In this document: piece by piece, positions 52,686-61,792 of the stretch
Layout: every line of letters begins with the position of its first letter
Numbering within the stretch: the stretch's first letter is position 1
From: Singulisphaera acidiphila DSM 18658
GTDB lineage: Bacteria > Planctomycetota > Planctomycetia > Isosphaerales > Isosphaeraceae
NCBI RefSeq assembly: GCF_000242455.2
Contig: NC_019892.1
Location: forward strand, 9,124,744-9,188,743
DNA: 64,000 bases
Direction: 5' to 3'
The notes under the pieces: model-generated
Databases searched by the model: none
What the model saw: the letters and a program-made list of their open reading frames with translations, nothing else
Told to the model about the DNA's origin: nothing
Made by a program: the position numbers and the translations under genes

Positions 52686-55600
52686 GAGGTCCCTTCCATC
52701 TCAGATGCCCGACCGCGGGGGGCGGGGAAAAAGCTATAGAGTACCGGCATCAGGTAGCGCGTCAGAAAGAGGGTGCAGAGCATTCCGCCGACCACCACGA
52801 TCGCCAAGGGCTTCTGCGCCTGTGACCCGATCGAGGTGGCCAGGGCGGCCGGCAGCAGGCCGAGCGCGGCCGTCAGTGAGGTCATGACCACGGGGCGGAC
52901 ACGCAATTCGGCCCCCCGCATGATCGACTCGCGGACCGACAGGCCCCCGGCCCGCATCTGATTGAAATAAGAGATCAGCAGAACACCGTCTTGAACGGCG
53001 ACGCCGAAGATCGAGATGAAGCCGACCGCCGCCGAGATACTAAATGGTGTCCCGGTAATCCAGAGTGCCAGGATGCCCCCGATCGCGGCTTCCAGCACGT
53101 TGCACATGACGAGGAGCGCGTCCTTCGTCGAGTTGAAGGTCATGTAGAGCAAGCCGAGGATCAGGACAATCGAGAGGGGGACGATCAGCATCAACCGCCG
53201 ATTCGCCTGTTCCATCTGGGCGAATTCCCCCGACCATTCGACCCGGTAACCCTCCGGCAGTTTCACGCCCGAGGTGGGGTCGGCGAGCTTCTCCTGAGCC
53301 TCGGCAATGGCCGAGGCGAGGTCGCGGCCCCGCACTCCGAACTTGATGGGAACGAAGCGGCGGTTGTTCTCCCGGTAGATGTACGAGGCGCCCGGCTTGT
53401 GGGGAAGGATCTTGCTGACGTGCGACATCGGGATGCGCGTCGCCGGTCTTTGGTCGGTCCCGGGGATGTCGATCGGGATGTGGGCGATATTCCCGGGGTC
53501 ATCCCGAAGGTCGCGCGGCAGACGCAGGACGATGTCGTAGAGCTTCTCGCCTTCGACCATCTCGGAGAACGAACGCCCGCCGATGGCGACCTGGCCGGCC
53601 GCCTCGACGTCGGCCACGTTGATCCCGTAACGGGCACACGCCTCGCGGTCGACCTGGATCTCCAGGTTGGGCTGGCCGATGACGTGGAAGAGCCCCACGT
53701 TATCGATCCCGGGCACCGTCCGTAACACCTGGACAACCTTCTCGCCGACCTCTTCCAGAACATCCAGGTCGGAACCGAAGAGTTTGACCGAATTCGCCCC
53801 CTTGACCCCCGAGAGCGCCTCTTCGACGTTGTCGCGGATCAATTGCGAGAAGTTGAAATTCAAGGCTGGGAAGTCCTCCTTGAACCGTTCCATCAGCTCA
53901 TCTTGAATTTCGTCGCGGGTGATCGTGCGTGCCAGGATATCGCGACCGTTCCAGGCGAACCGCACCGGGTAGCCCAGCACGGTCCGGGTCCGCTGTCGCC
54001 ATTCCTCCATCGGCTTGAGCGGGACGTTGAACTCCATGTTGTAGTAGCTGGTGATGTCCGTACCGTCGTCAGGGCGGCCGACCTGCGACATGACTCCTCG
54101 AGCTTCGGGGATGCTCGCCACAACCTCACGAATCCGCGGCGCCATCCGAGCAGCCTCCTCCAACGAGGTCGTCCGAGGCATCAAAGCGCGAATCCAGAGG
54201 TTCCCCTCCTCAAGCTGAGGCATGAACTCCCCGCCGAGGCTCGGGATCAGGCAGGCGGTAAAGACAACGATCCCTCCCATCGCGGTCAGCGTGAGGTAGC
54301 GATAGCGCAAAACCCGGTCGAGGGTCTTGAGGTAGCGACGCTTCATCACGCGGTCGACGACGGTCTCGGATTCCTTCATCCCGGAGTGGAATAAGAGCGA
54401 GCAGAGGACCGGCACGAGCGTGACAGCCAGCAACAGGGCACCGCAAATCGAGAAAGCATATGTGTTCGCCATCGGGCCGAACAGCGCCCCTTCCGGCCCC
54501 GTCATCGAGAACAACGGGATGAAGGCACAGACGATGATCGTCGTCGAGAAGAACAAGGCCCGCTCGATCTCGTGCGACGCCTCGGCGATCCGCTCGATCA
54601 GCGGTCGCGGAGGCCCCGTCTCCGGTTCACTCAGATGGCGATAGACGTTTTCAACGATGATGACCGAGCTATCGACGATGATCCCGAAATCGACCGCGCC
54701 GATCGACAGGAGGTTCGCCGACTTCCCCTGCGCATACAGGACCGTTACCGCGAACAACAAGGCCAACGGGATCATCAAGGCCACAATCGCAGCGCTGGTC
54801 AAGTTGCCCAGGAAGACGAAGAGGATCCCAACGACCAGGACGACCCCGACGACCAGGTTGTGAATCACGTTATGGGTCGTGACATGGACCAGTTCGGTCC
54901 GCTGGTTGAAGATCCGGACCGACATCCCCTTGGGGAGAAGCTTCTCGTGTTCGATCTCCTTCAACTTGGCCTCGACCGCCTCGGCCGTCGGGAGGGACTT
55001 CTCGTACTTGCGCATCATGACGATCCCTTCCACGACGTCGTTTTCATCGTCGCGGCCGACGAGCCCGAGTCGCGGCTGATTGCCGACGATGACCTGGGCG
55101 ACTTGCCGGACGTAGATGGGCGTGCCGTCATCCGCTGTGGCGACGACGACCCGCCGGATGTCGTCGAGCTTCTCGCTCTCGATCGCCGCCGCCCGTTCCA
55201 CCTTGGCCGGGTCGAGCGGATCGACTCCGCTCCCCAACAGCCCGGTGATCCGGACATTGTGCGCCTGGGTTCCCAGCGCAAGGGTGTCCCCACCGACGTT
55301 GGCGTTGGAGTTCTTGATCGCCTCCTCAACCTGCTGCAACGTCACGCCATACTGCTTCAGGAGTCGAGTGTCGAGCAGGACCTGATACTGCTTGACGGTC
55401 CCTCCGAAACCGGTCACATCAATGACCCCGGGGACCTGCTTCAAGGATCGGGTGAGGACCCAGTCCTGCACGGCCTTGAGTTGGTTGAGCGTATAGCCGG
55501 GCCCTTCCAGGACATAGCGGACGATTTCCCCGGTCGGACTCCAGGGAGAAAGCTCCGGCTTCACCCCTCCCGGGAGTTCCACGGACCCGATCCGGTTGAT

Positions 55601-55930
55601 GACCTCCTGGCGCGCGGCCCAGTAGTCAGTTCCATAGGCGAACTGACATTTGATATCGTTCAGGCCGGCAACGGAAGTGCTCCGCAGAAATTCCAGCCCC
55701 GGCATCCCGTTAAGCGCCGTTTCCAGCGGGATGCCGATCAGCCGCTCCATCTCCTCGGGGCTCCAGCCTTGATTCTGCGTGATGACCTCGACCAAGGGCG
55801 GGGTCGGGTCGGGATAGGCCTCGACGTTGAGGTTCGTGGCCGAATAGACCCCCACCGCGATCAACAGAACCGTGCCAAGCAGCACGATGAGACGATTGTG
55901 CAAGCTCCACGAAATGATCGCACGGACCAT
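52682..55930 (-). CDS. Heavy-metal RND efflux pump (CusA/CzcA family)
   Basis: A 1082-residue inner-membrane proton-driven pump of the HME-RND family. Features are the N-terminal TM1 (RLIVLLGTVLLIAVGVYSA), the porter domains, a TM4 proton-relay segment AVDFGIIVDSSVIIVENVYRHL with its two Asp, a loop from TM6 to TM7, EFMPQLEEGNLWIRALMPRTTSLEEA, and a C-terminal TM10-12 block (NVLEAAIGGILALWITGTPFSIS, FGVAVQDGVLLISYFNQMR, ALGLLPAALATSIGSQAQKPLA). Members export Cu+/Ag+ or Zn2+/Co2+/Cd2+ from the periplasm or cytoplasm. The sequence does not decide the metal. It is first in an operon with the adaptor (4-bp overlap) and channel genes. Confidence 0.95.
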   Translation of the reverse strand: MVRAIISWSLHNRLIVLLGTVLLIAVGVYSATNLNVEAYPDPTPPLVEVITQNQGWSPEEMERLIGIPLETALNGMPGLEFLRSTSVAGLNDIKCQFAYGTDYWAARQEVINRIGSVELPGGVKPELSPWSPTGEIVRYVLEGPGYTLNQLKAVQDWVLTRSLKQVPGVIDVTGFGGTVKQYQVLLDTRLLKQYGVTLQQVEEAIKNSNANVGGDTLALGTQAHNVRITGLLGSGVDPLDPAKVERAAAIESEKLDDIRRVVVATADDGTPIYVRQVAQVIVGNQPRLGLVGRDDENDVVEGIVMMRKYEKSLPTAEAVEAKLKEIEHEKLLPKGMSVRIFNQRTELVHVTTHNVIHNLVVGVVLVVGILFVFLGNLTSAAIVALMIPLALLFAVTVLYAQGKSANLLSIGAVDFGIIVDSSVIIVENVYRHLSEPETGPPRPLIERIAEASHEIERALFFSTTIIVCAFIPLFSMTGPEGALFGPMANTYAFSICGALLLAVTLVPVLCSLLFHSGMKESETVVDRVMKRRYLKTLDRVLRYRYLTLTAMGGIVVFTACLIPSLGGEFMPQLEEGNLWIRALMPRTTSLEEAARMAPRIREVVASIPEARGVMSQVGRPDDGTDITSYYNMEFNVPLKPMEEWRQRTRTVLGYPVRFAWNGRDILARTITRDEIQDELMERFKEDFPALNFNFSQLIRDNVEEALSGVKGANSVKLFGSDLDVLEEVGEKVVQVLRTVPGIDNVGLFHVIGQPNLEIQVDREACARYGINVADVEAAGQVAIGGRSFSEMVEGEKLYDIVLRLPRDLRDDPGNIAHIPIDIPGTDQRPATRIPMSHVSKILPHKPGASYIYRENNRRFVPIKFGVRGRDLASAIAEAQEKLADPTSGVKLPEGYRVEWSGEFAQMEQANRRLMLIVPLSIVLILGLLYMTFNSTKDALLVMCNVLEAAIGGILALWITGTPFSISAAVGFISIFGVAVQDGVLLISYFNQMRAGGLSVRESIMRGAELRVRPVVMTSLTAALGLLPAALATSIGSQAQKPLAIVVVGGMLCTLFLTRYLMPVLYSFFPAPRGRASEMEGTS

Positions 55931-57196
55931 CGACGGACTTCCTCGATCGGATACCGACCGGTTAGCGCCTTTTATATGAAGAACAAACGCATCGACGAGG
56001 GGATTTCGCGCAACGGTTCCAGCCTCGGCTCATCGCCAAAGGACAGGTTCAACCGTTCGTCAGGCAACAGCCTAGGGGGAGGACAACCCATGAGAGGAGG
56101 GCGTAGCGCCACGCGACAGGCGCGAGCGGGAGAACGTCCACCCCGGTCCGGGATGCCAGCCCAACCGATCCGATCTCCAGGTCAAGCAGTCCGAGCGCAA
56201 TCCGGCATTCAAAGCGAACGCAATGAAGCCTTGGACATGCTTGGACCAACCCGCCCTGCTCGACCGAAAGGGAGAAGGCGGTCGCTCAACAGCGAAGGCG
56301 GCAGAGGCTCAAGAAGTGCTGCCGTCCGTGCCAGTCCGAGGGGCGTTCGTGGACACGCGAGGAGTTCGGCGTCTGGACGGAGAATCCGCCGGTCGTGATG
56401 GTGTGAAAAGCGATGAGATGGAAGCCGCGAGTATCCGGACTGAACGCTTGCCCGTGGTCGTCGGGGACCCGATCTTCCGGGGCGTCCGGAACTTCGATTT
56501 CGTCGTCGAGCAGGGAGGCGTGCTTGGTGTCAAGAAGCACGTCCGTTCGCATTGCGACGTGATCCCGAGCCGGCTGGGTATAGGCCGGCCGCAACGCAGC
56601 CAACACGCAAGCCTTCCCCTCACCGGGACCGCTGAGCGGCCCGAAGAAAGTGGAGACGACCAGGGTGATGGCATACGTCAACTGAGCGAAAAGCATTCCG
56701 TCCCGTGCCCTCAAGGCCTCAATCTCGGCCAATAACGCTTTATCATTATACATCGTTCGGTAGCGAGGAAAAGCTTAAATCAAATTCTGTCGCTTCCGCA
56801 ATGGTAAAGCCAGGCATCCTGGACCGGCCGGCGACGAGAAGCCACCCGAAAGCGACTCCATCGCGACGAACAAGCAGACAACCAGGTTGACCTCCTCGAT
56901 CACTCATCATACGTTCAGAGCCAACAAGGAACGGGACTGTGGAATCGTTGAACCCGAAACCCACTCCAAGCCAATCGCTTCCTCACAAGAGCTGAGGGTT
57001 GGCGTCACGATCGATTCGATAAACCCAAAAATGTCGTGACCAAAAATCTGCCTATTGATTTGGCCGCCCAACTCATTCACACACCCAAGCCTGGCGTATA
57101 CAATACTAACGATCAGGCATCAAGAGGCCGGCAAGAGCCAAGGGAGCGCTCTGGTGGGTGATCCACCCAAACCGGCCAGAAGAGGGAGCGGACGAC
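55931..57196. other. Intergenic region with one doubtful open frame
   Basis: About 1.27 kb upstream of the efflux operon (-) and the Gly/Tyr-rich protein gene (+). Apart from the doubtful minus-strand frame at 56286-56753 no gene was recognised. The part at 56740-57120 is AT-richer and may carry promoters. Confidence 0.4.
56286..56753 (-). CDS. Hypothetical protein, doubtful
   Basis: A 155-residue open frame. It begins MYNDKALLAEIEALRARDGM with a hydrophobic segment after it (LFAQLTYAITLVVSTFFGPLSG), then an acidic part (LLDDEIEVPDAPEDRVPDDHG). The helix-like start and one membrane segment make it more protein-like than the other frames here. However, no Shine-Dalgarno precedes the ATG at 56753, the opposite strand is also open, and no family was recognised. 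It could be a false frame. Confidence 0.3.
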   Translation of the reverse strand: MYNDKALLAEIEALRARDGMLFAQLTYAITLVVSTFFGPLSGPGEGKACVLAALRPAYTQPARDHVAMRTDVLLDTKHASLLDDEIEVPDAPEDRVPDDHGQAFSPDTRGFHLIAFHTITTGGFSVQTPNSSRVHERPSDWHGRQHFLSLCRLRC

Positions 57197-57781
57197 ATGG
57201 TGCGTAGATTGCGGACACTTGCGAAGGTGGGGGCATTTGCGGCCGTTGTCCTGCTGAACTCGGCGCCGGCTCACGCCCAGGTCTCATTCCGCGGTGCAGG
57301 ATATTTTGGAGGGGGTTCCTCCCTGGAAGGGGGCTATTCCTTCGAGCGATTCAGCGTCTATTCCTGGGGCAACCCGTGGATCGGCTATGGGTCGCCCTCT
57401 GGTTTCGGTGTGCCCTACGGCTATGACTACGCCTATGGCGTACCATACGGCTACGGCTTCGAACCTTCGCCGATTCCTTATCCCTACCTGACCACAGCCT
57501 TGTACCCGTTCTTCACCTACGTCACGTCGGACCAGAACAGCCCGACTCCGAAAACGATCGAGCCGGGCAAGTACACTCGGCCTCCTGCCGAGAGCGTGCC
57601 AAGCAACAACTCCAGGTCAGGGCTAGCGCCCTCGATCCAGCCAAGCGGGACCCGCGACCCCCGGCATCCCATCGTGTATCGGGCGAATCTCCCCCGGCAC
57701 GACAATGACAAGCAATCTCCTGAAACACCAATGCAAGCGCAAACCGGCCGGCTCATCGTCACCCGGTCGACAACGCCCTGA
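57197..57781 (+). CDS. Exported Gly/Tyr-rich protein
   Basis: A 194-residue protein. A clear signal peptide (about residues 1-28, VRRLRTLAKVGAFAAVVLLNSAPAHA) precedes a Gly/Tyr/Pro-rich segment (YFGGGSSLEGGYSFERFSVY, YGYDYAYGVPYGYGFEP) and a Ser/Pro/Asn-rich tail. No globular domain family was recognised. The composition suggests an extended surface or envelope-associated protein. GAGGGAGCGG just before the ATG at 57197 supports this start over the one at 57158. It is convergent with the next gene, with only 15 bp between the stops. Confidence 0.65.
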   Translation: MVRRLRTLAKVGAFAAVVLLNSAPAHAQVSFRGAGYFGGGSSLEGGYSFERFSVYSWGNPWIGYGSPSGFGVPYGYDYAYGVPYGYGFEPSPIPYPYLTTALYPFFTYVTSDQNSPTPKTIEPGKYTRPPAESVPSNNSRSGLAPSIQPSGTRDPRHPIVYRANLPRHDNDKQSPETPMQAQTGRLIVTRSTTP

Positions 57782-57796
57782 GCGACGACCCACTGA

Positions 57797-58162
57797 TCAG
57801 ATCGGCCCTTCAGGATCGAGGTCGAGGTCAGGATCGACCAGCCGACGGAGGAGGCGGCCCCACTTGCGAGGGACTCGGGTGCGGCCGAATTCACTCAGCC
57901 GGGGGACGAACTGAGGCCAGGTCAAGATGGTCAGGCAAGAGACGTCCTGGAGGATGGCGACCAGGGCACGCCCGCGGTAAACGGCCAGGACTGCGACAGC
58001 CCCATTGTCTGCGTTCCGACCGAGTCGGCGCGTCCGGCTGAGTGCCGCGCGCAGCGCCGACTCGGAATCGACCGCATCGCCCCCGAACCGCTCGTGGAAC
58101 CGTTCGAGGGCGTGCCGGGTCAGGCGGATCGAACTGTAATCGCGCTGGCCCGAGGGGAGCAT
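57797..58162 (-). CDS. DUF4258-like small protein
   Basis: A 121-residue protein. Its start MLPSGQRDYSSIRLTRHALERFHERFG matches the opening of DUF4258-like and related small basic proteins (T-x-H-A-x-x-R-x-x-E-R), and it continues with LRAALSRTRRLGRNADNGAVAVLAVYRGRALVAILQD, a beta-strand pattern of the same fold. Some such proteins resemble RelE-type toxins, but no antitoxin gene adjoins. AGGGA lies about 6 nt upstream of the ATG at 58162. The C-terminus is Arg-rich then acidic. It follows the ThuA-like gene by about 50 bp on the same strand. Confidence 0.55.
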   Translation of the reverse strand: MLPSGQRDYSSIRLTRHALERFHERFGGDAVDSESALRAALSRTRRLGRNADNGAVAVLAVYRGRALVAILQDVSCLTILTWPQFVPRLSEFGRTRVPRKWGRLLRRLVDPDLDLDPEGPI

Positions 58163-58211
58163 CGTTTTCCCTGAGGAACGACGAGCGCCGAGAAGAGTTG
58201 ACGACTTCAAC

Positions 58212-59001
58212 TCACTTCGAGGAAGCGTCCACCTGGCCCGTGGCCGCCCACTCGACCCCTCGCCGCATCCACTGCTGGTAATTCTTGTCCGACATCGCCA
58301 CGGTGTCGTGCCCCAGCACATTATTGAAGACACGGCCCTTGCCGTACTGGTTCACCCAGATCACCGCCTCGTCGATCCCGGTCCCTTGAGGCTTGGTCGG
58401 GTCGCAATAAGCGGTGGCGAGCACAAGGCTCCCGCGGGTCCGCAACGAGGCGGAGTAAAGCTCGTCGCTGACATGGTCGAACTTCACCGGAGCGCCGTCG
58501 CTGACCGGGTGCTTGACCCCGGTCTTCTTGACGGGAAACTCATGCTTGGGGCCGTGATACCCCTGGGTCCGCCAACCACCCGCAATTGCCTGCTCATACT
58601 CTTTCCAGTTGGGGTTAGTGAACGCCGCCGAGGCGAAGTGATGGACGACCAGCCCCTTGCCCCCCTCCTTGACCGCCTTGAGAAACGCCGCCTTGTTGGC
58701 GTCCGACCAGCGCGACTCTTCACTCCCCTCCGGCGTCTCCTTGTAGTTGAGCAGGAGCACGTCGTACTTGGCGAGGTTCTCGTCGGTGAGATCCTTGCTC
58801 GGAGCCGACGTCGCGTCGACCTTGAATCGCCCCCCCCTCCGAGAGTAAGTCCTTGAGCGTCTGCGTCGTACCGGGCCAATCGTGGCCTTTGATGTTGTCT
58901 CCCGTGATGATCAAGACCTTGATGGGCTCAGCCGCGGGGGTCACCGCGGGAGCCGTGATGACGGCGGCCAGGGCCGCCAGCGTGATCAGAAGACGAGGCA
59001 T
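58212..59001 (-). pseudogene. ThuA-like domain protein, frameshifted
   Basis: The first about 55 residues (MPRLLITLAALAAVITAPAV signal, then IKVLIITGDNIKGHDWPGTTQTLKDLLSEGG) are in one frame. The rest (RFKVDATSAPSKDLTDENLA, YDVLLLNYKETPEG, GGKGLVVHHFASAAF, WKEYEQAIAGGWR, HGPKHEFPVKKTGVKHPV, AVIWVNQYGKGRVFNNVLGHD) is in another. The two join if one base is removed from a run of eight C (plus strand 58830-58837). The restored product is about 262 residues and matches ThuA/trehalose-utilisation-like domains (glutamine amidotransferase-like fold), common in planctomycetes. It may be a true mutation, phase variation or a sequencing error. AAGGAG precedes the start. Confidence 0.8.
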
Positions 59002-59056
59002 GGCGTGATCTCCTTGTTGGCAGCACATTTCAAATCAGCATGCGTCAGCAATTCGT

Positions 59057-60676
59057 CTACTTCAACTCGTCGAGTGAAATCGGGCCGAAAGCAGGCACAG
59101 CCATGTCCAAGGCATCGATAAGGTTGCAATAGGGATCGAGCCCGTAGCCGTACCAGAGTTTGGCCCCCTCGGGGATCGCGCCTGAGAGTTGGAGAATGAC
59201 GGTGTCCTTCAACGGCCCGACGGCCGCATCGAAGATCAAGGGGATTTCGGTCCCGTCGTCCTTGCGGATCGAGAACCCACCAATATGCCGCGCGGGTCGG
59301 AGGCCTTCGGCCGGCGTTCGGACAGAGGAAGGGGAGATGGCCACGGCCTCAGAGCGGGACGGATCCATCGGCTGAGGACCACCGACCGGTCGATTGACCC
59401 CTTTGAACTTGAGAACGAGGGTGTTGTTGGCTCGCTTGCTGACGTGATCGAGCGTGGGGGTGGTCCCCCCGGTCTGTCCGAAGAGCTCGCGCTGGGCGAT
59501 CCGAGCCAGACGGCGGCCGAGCCGCTTCAGGCCGTGCGTCCCGACGTGGATCAGGTCATCGAGTTCCAGGTCGATCGCGGTGACAACCGCCGTGTTGGGA
59601 ACTTTGTCGGCGATCAAGCGCTGGGCGTCCCGCACGACGTGCCACCCTTGAGGGTCGACCGCGGCGACGAACCGGCCGATCTGGACGTAGTAGAACGGGA
59701 GTTCGGGCTGGTCGAGATCCGCGCGGACGGCCCCGATGAATTTGGTGAAGTTCTCGGCGAACTTGGCGGCGGCCGGCTGCATGGCGTCGCTTTCCCCTTG
59801 ATACCAGAGGATGCCGCGGACCTTTCCGCCAGCGAGCTTGATCTGACGGATCATCGAGCCGTAAAGGCTGTTCCCCCCTTCGCCTTTCCTGGCCGGGTCC
59901 CACTGCTCCATGCTCGTGCCCCCGTGGGCGCAGACGACCAGGCCGACCGGCACGTTGGTCGCGGCGGCCATGGCAACGCCGAACGGAAGACCGAGGCCGG
60001 CCCCCTTGGTCCGGTCACGGTGCGCGGCCTTGGAACGGGCCTCACGGTCGTCCGGGTTGCCTGAATGGACCGGGTCGGGCGAGTCGACCAGCCAGTGCAG
60101 CGGTTCCTCAGCCTTGACCCATTTGCCGTCCATGCCCAAGGCCGCGACGCGGTCCGAGGGAGGGGTCACGTCGGTCAGGTTGCCGACCCCTTCCATGTTC
60201 GACTGGCCGGCCAAAACCCAGAGGTCACCGACGAAGACAGGACTGATCGAGAACCTTCGGCCGCTCCTGACGACCGGTTGATCACCCTGCCGCTCGATCT
60301 TCGAAGAGACCGAGACGTCGAGCCGGTACGGCCCCCCAATCGGAACGTTCACGAGTTTGCCGTCGCGGTAAACCGATGTCGGCAGGGGACCGTTCGGCCC
60401 GTAGATCATGACGCTGACATTCGCATCAGCGGAGACGTCTTCGCTAAAGACGATCGGAATATCAGCGTGGTCGTTCTCACCGCGCTGGTAGACCTGCTGA
60501 GCGGCCGGCTCCTTGACAGCGAGACCCGGCTTGAATTCCGCGAGTTTGCTCTCGACGGCCTGGGCTTGCACCACAGACACGACAGGCCGGGGAAGCATCA
60601 GTGAGAAACCGAGCACTGGCAAGAGCAGCAGCGAGCGCAAAGTGCGTCGCGGACGGGGAGAGTCGGAGCAAGTCAT
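59057..60676 (-). CDS. Sialate O-acetylesterase-like (SGNH/DUF303) protein
   Basis: A 539-residue exported protein. The signal peptide covers about residues 8-38. An N-terminal beta domain (VYQRGENDHADIPIVFSED, VNVPIGGPYRLDV) precedes the SGNH hydrolase domain. Block I is GQSNMEG with the nucleophile Ser; later blocks are GGTSMEQWDP, ILWYQGESDA and DDLIHVGTHGLKRLGRRLA, supplying the Asp-x-x-His pair. Such enzymes remove O-acetyl groups from sialic acids or other polysaccharides. A C-terminal beta-sandwich (SVRTPAEGLRPARHIGGFSI) closes the protein. The start at 60676 is preferred for GGAGATG upstream. It lies about 55 bp upstream of the ThuA-like gene on the same strand; both could serve external glycan use. 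Confidence 0.85.
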   Translation of the reverse strand: MTCSDSPRPRRTLRSLLLLPVLGFSLMLPRPVVSVVQAQAVESKLAEFKPGLAVKEPAAQQVYQRGENDHADIPIVFSEDVSADANVSVMIYGPNGPLPTSVYRDGKLVNVPIGGPYRLDVSVSSKIERQGDQPVVRSGRRFSISPVFVGDLWVLAGQSNMEGVGNLTDVTPPSDRVAALGMDGKWVKAEEPLHWLVDSPDPVHSGNPDDREARSKAAHRDRTKGAGLGLPFGVAMAAATNVPVGLVVCAHGGTSMEQWDPARKGEGGNSLYGSMIRQIKLAGGKVRGILWYQGESDAMQPAAAKFAENFTKFIGAVRADLDQPELPFYYVQIGRFVAAVDPQGWHVVRDAQRLIADKVPNTAVVTAIDLELDDLIHVGTHGLKRLGRRLARIAQRELFGQTGGTTPTLDHVSKRANNTLVLKFKGVNRPVGGPQPMDPSRSEAVAISPSSVRTPAEGLRPARHIGGFSIRKDDGTEIPLIFDAAVGPLKDTVILQLSGAIPEGAKLWYGYGLDPYCNLIDALDMAVPAFGPISLDELK

Positions 60677-60823
60677 CAGAGTCGCATCTCCTGGGCGGAA
60701 TCCACTTTGCATAAATCGAGCGAAGGCAGCGCAACGGCTGTGCGCCCCATACTATGACGCGAGTCGATGAGGGGAAAGAGCGGGGATCAGCCAGGTGCCC
60801 GAGATTCCCTTGAGACCGCAATC

Positions 60824-60973
60824 TCAGGTTCGGGGCACTCCGCAATCTCCAAGCCCGGTCGGGGACGACGGGCAAACGCAGCAGTCTGCCTTGCCACAGC
60901 ACGTCCGATCTCGCCAACAACAGGACCCATGAGAGAGACAGGAACGACAACGCGCGAGCAGATTCTCCAGCAT
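60824..60973 (-). CDS. Possible Cys-rich mini-protein
   Basis: A 49-residue open frame beginning MLENLLARCRSCLSHGSCCW and continuing with CC, CCVC and a final single Cys, ten cysteines within about 36 residues. GGGGCGAG lies about 8 nt upstream of the ATG. Small Cys-rich proteins occur in planctomycetes and the spacing suggests metal binding, but no family was recognised. Overlapping frames on both strands are also open, so this may be a chance frame. Confidence 0.35.
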   Translation of the reverse strand: MLENLLARCRSCLSHGSCCWRDRTCCGKADCCVCPSSPTGLGDCGVPRT

Positions 60974-61792
60974 GGTCTCGCCCCACAGCTCAAGTGGACC
61001 CATCGCAAGCAATCATTGCTCTCCACCCAGCCCCGGCCGCGTTCGCTCCAGGTCGAGTTCCAAGCTAAGGGCCCGGAAGAGGGCGGCGTCCCGGCAACGC
61101 ACCTCCGCCTCATCGAGCAGGCCCAGGCATGGATCACCCACATCGGCGAGTCCGGCAAATCCGACCGATGAACGCAGCGGCCCTCGTCGTGCACTTGATG
61201 CCCGTCCGGCGAAATCAGCCGGAACGTGGCCCAACCAAGTCAATACGCGAACAAAACGACTCACGATCGATGTTGACAATAAACCACCCACTTATTTCAC
61301 TCATCGACTCACGATTTGAGTCACGCCCAAACCGTTATCACGTACTCCCAACGACTCGCAAGTAACGGCGACGCAACATTGGCCAACTTGACGCACCGGA
61401 ACAGCGTATCGGGACTTGTCGTCACACCGATCTTGGCCGCAAGTTGACTCCACCGCCCGGGTGGAACCAAAAGGGATTCCGAAGCGTAGTCGGACCGATC
61501 GTGTCCGCCGTACGGGCATATAGGGGGACGGGGCAACACAGGCAGCGTGCGATCAAGGAATGGGGCAGGAAGAATTATCGCATTTTCGTGAGAAAGTCCG
61601 ATCGCATGTAGACTTTTTTCCCACCTTGCCACGTGAGAAGCCTGACCAAAATCTCGTCAAGGGCTTTATTGCCAAGAGGGTTACGGCAACGAACACATTG
61701 GTCGTTTTTTTTCAACGCAGCATAGTAGGCAGCATTGTATCACACTACAATTTGCAAGTGTGACGTCACGGAGTGGCACAGGAGCTGAAGCA
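60974..61792. other. Intergenic region with a transposase remnant
   Basis: About 820 bases without an intact gene. It includes a probable ISL3-type transposase fragment at 61321-61500 and an AT-richer stretch with T-runs (61600-61760) upstream of the PEP-CTERM gene that may hold its promoter. Confidence 0.45.
61321..61500 (-). pseudogene. ISL3-type transposase remnant
   Basis: The minus-strand frame reads GRWSQLAAKIGVTTSPDTLF and then RCVKLANVASP...WEYVITVWA before a stop. This resembles the ISL3-family segment between the helix-turn-helix and the first catalytic Asp (LA-K-GV--SPDTLLR-V----P----VGVDDWA). The DD pair is lost and nothing downstream of it is seen. It is therefore a short, decayed fragment, recognised by motif only. 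Confidence 0.4.

Noticed and set aside
54572..56398. 608-residue open frame antisense to the RND pump
   Set aside because: Asp/Arg/His-rich mirror of the pump; no domain.
56223..56735. Plus-strand open frame opposite the doubtful 56286-56753 frame
   Set aside because: No start context and antisense-like composition.
60767..61194. Overlapping 134- and 135-residue open frames on opposite strands
   Set aside because: Neither has a ribosome-binding site or recognisable motif; the Cys-rich short frame inside is the only one kept, at low confidence.
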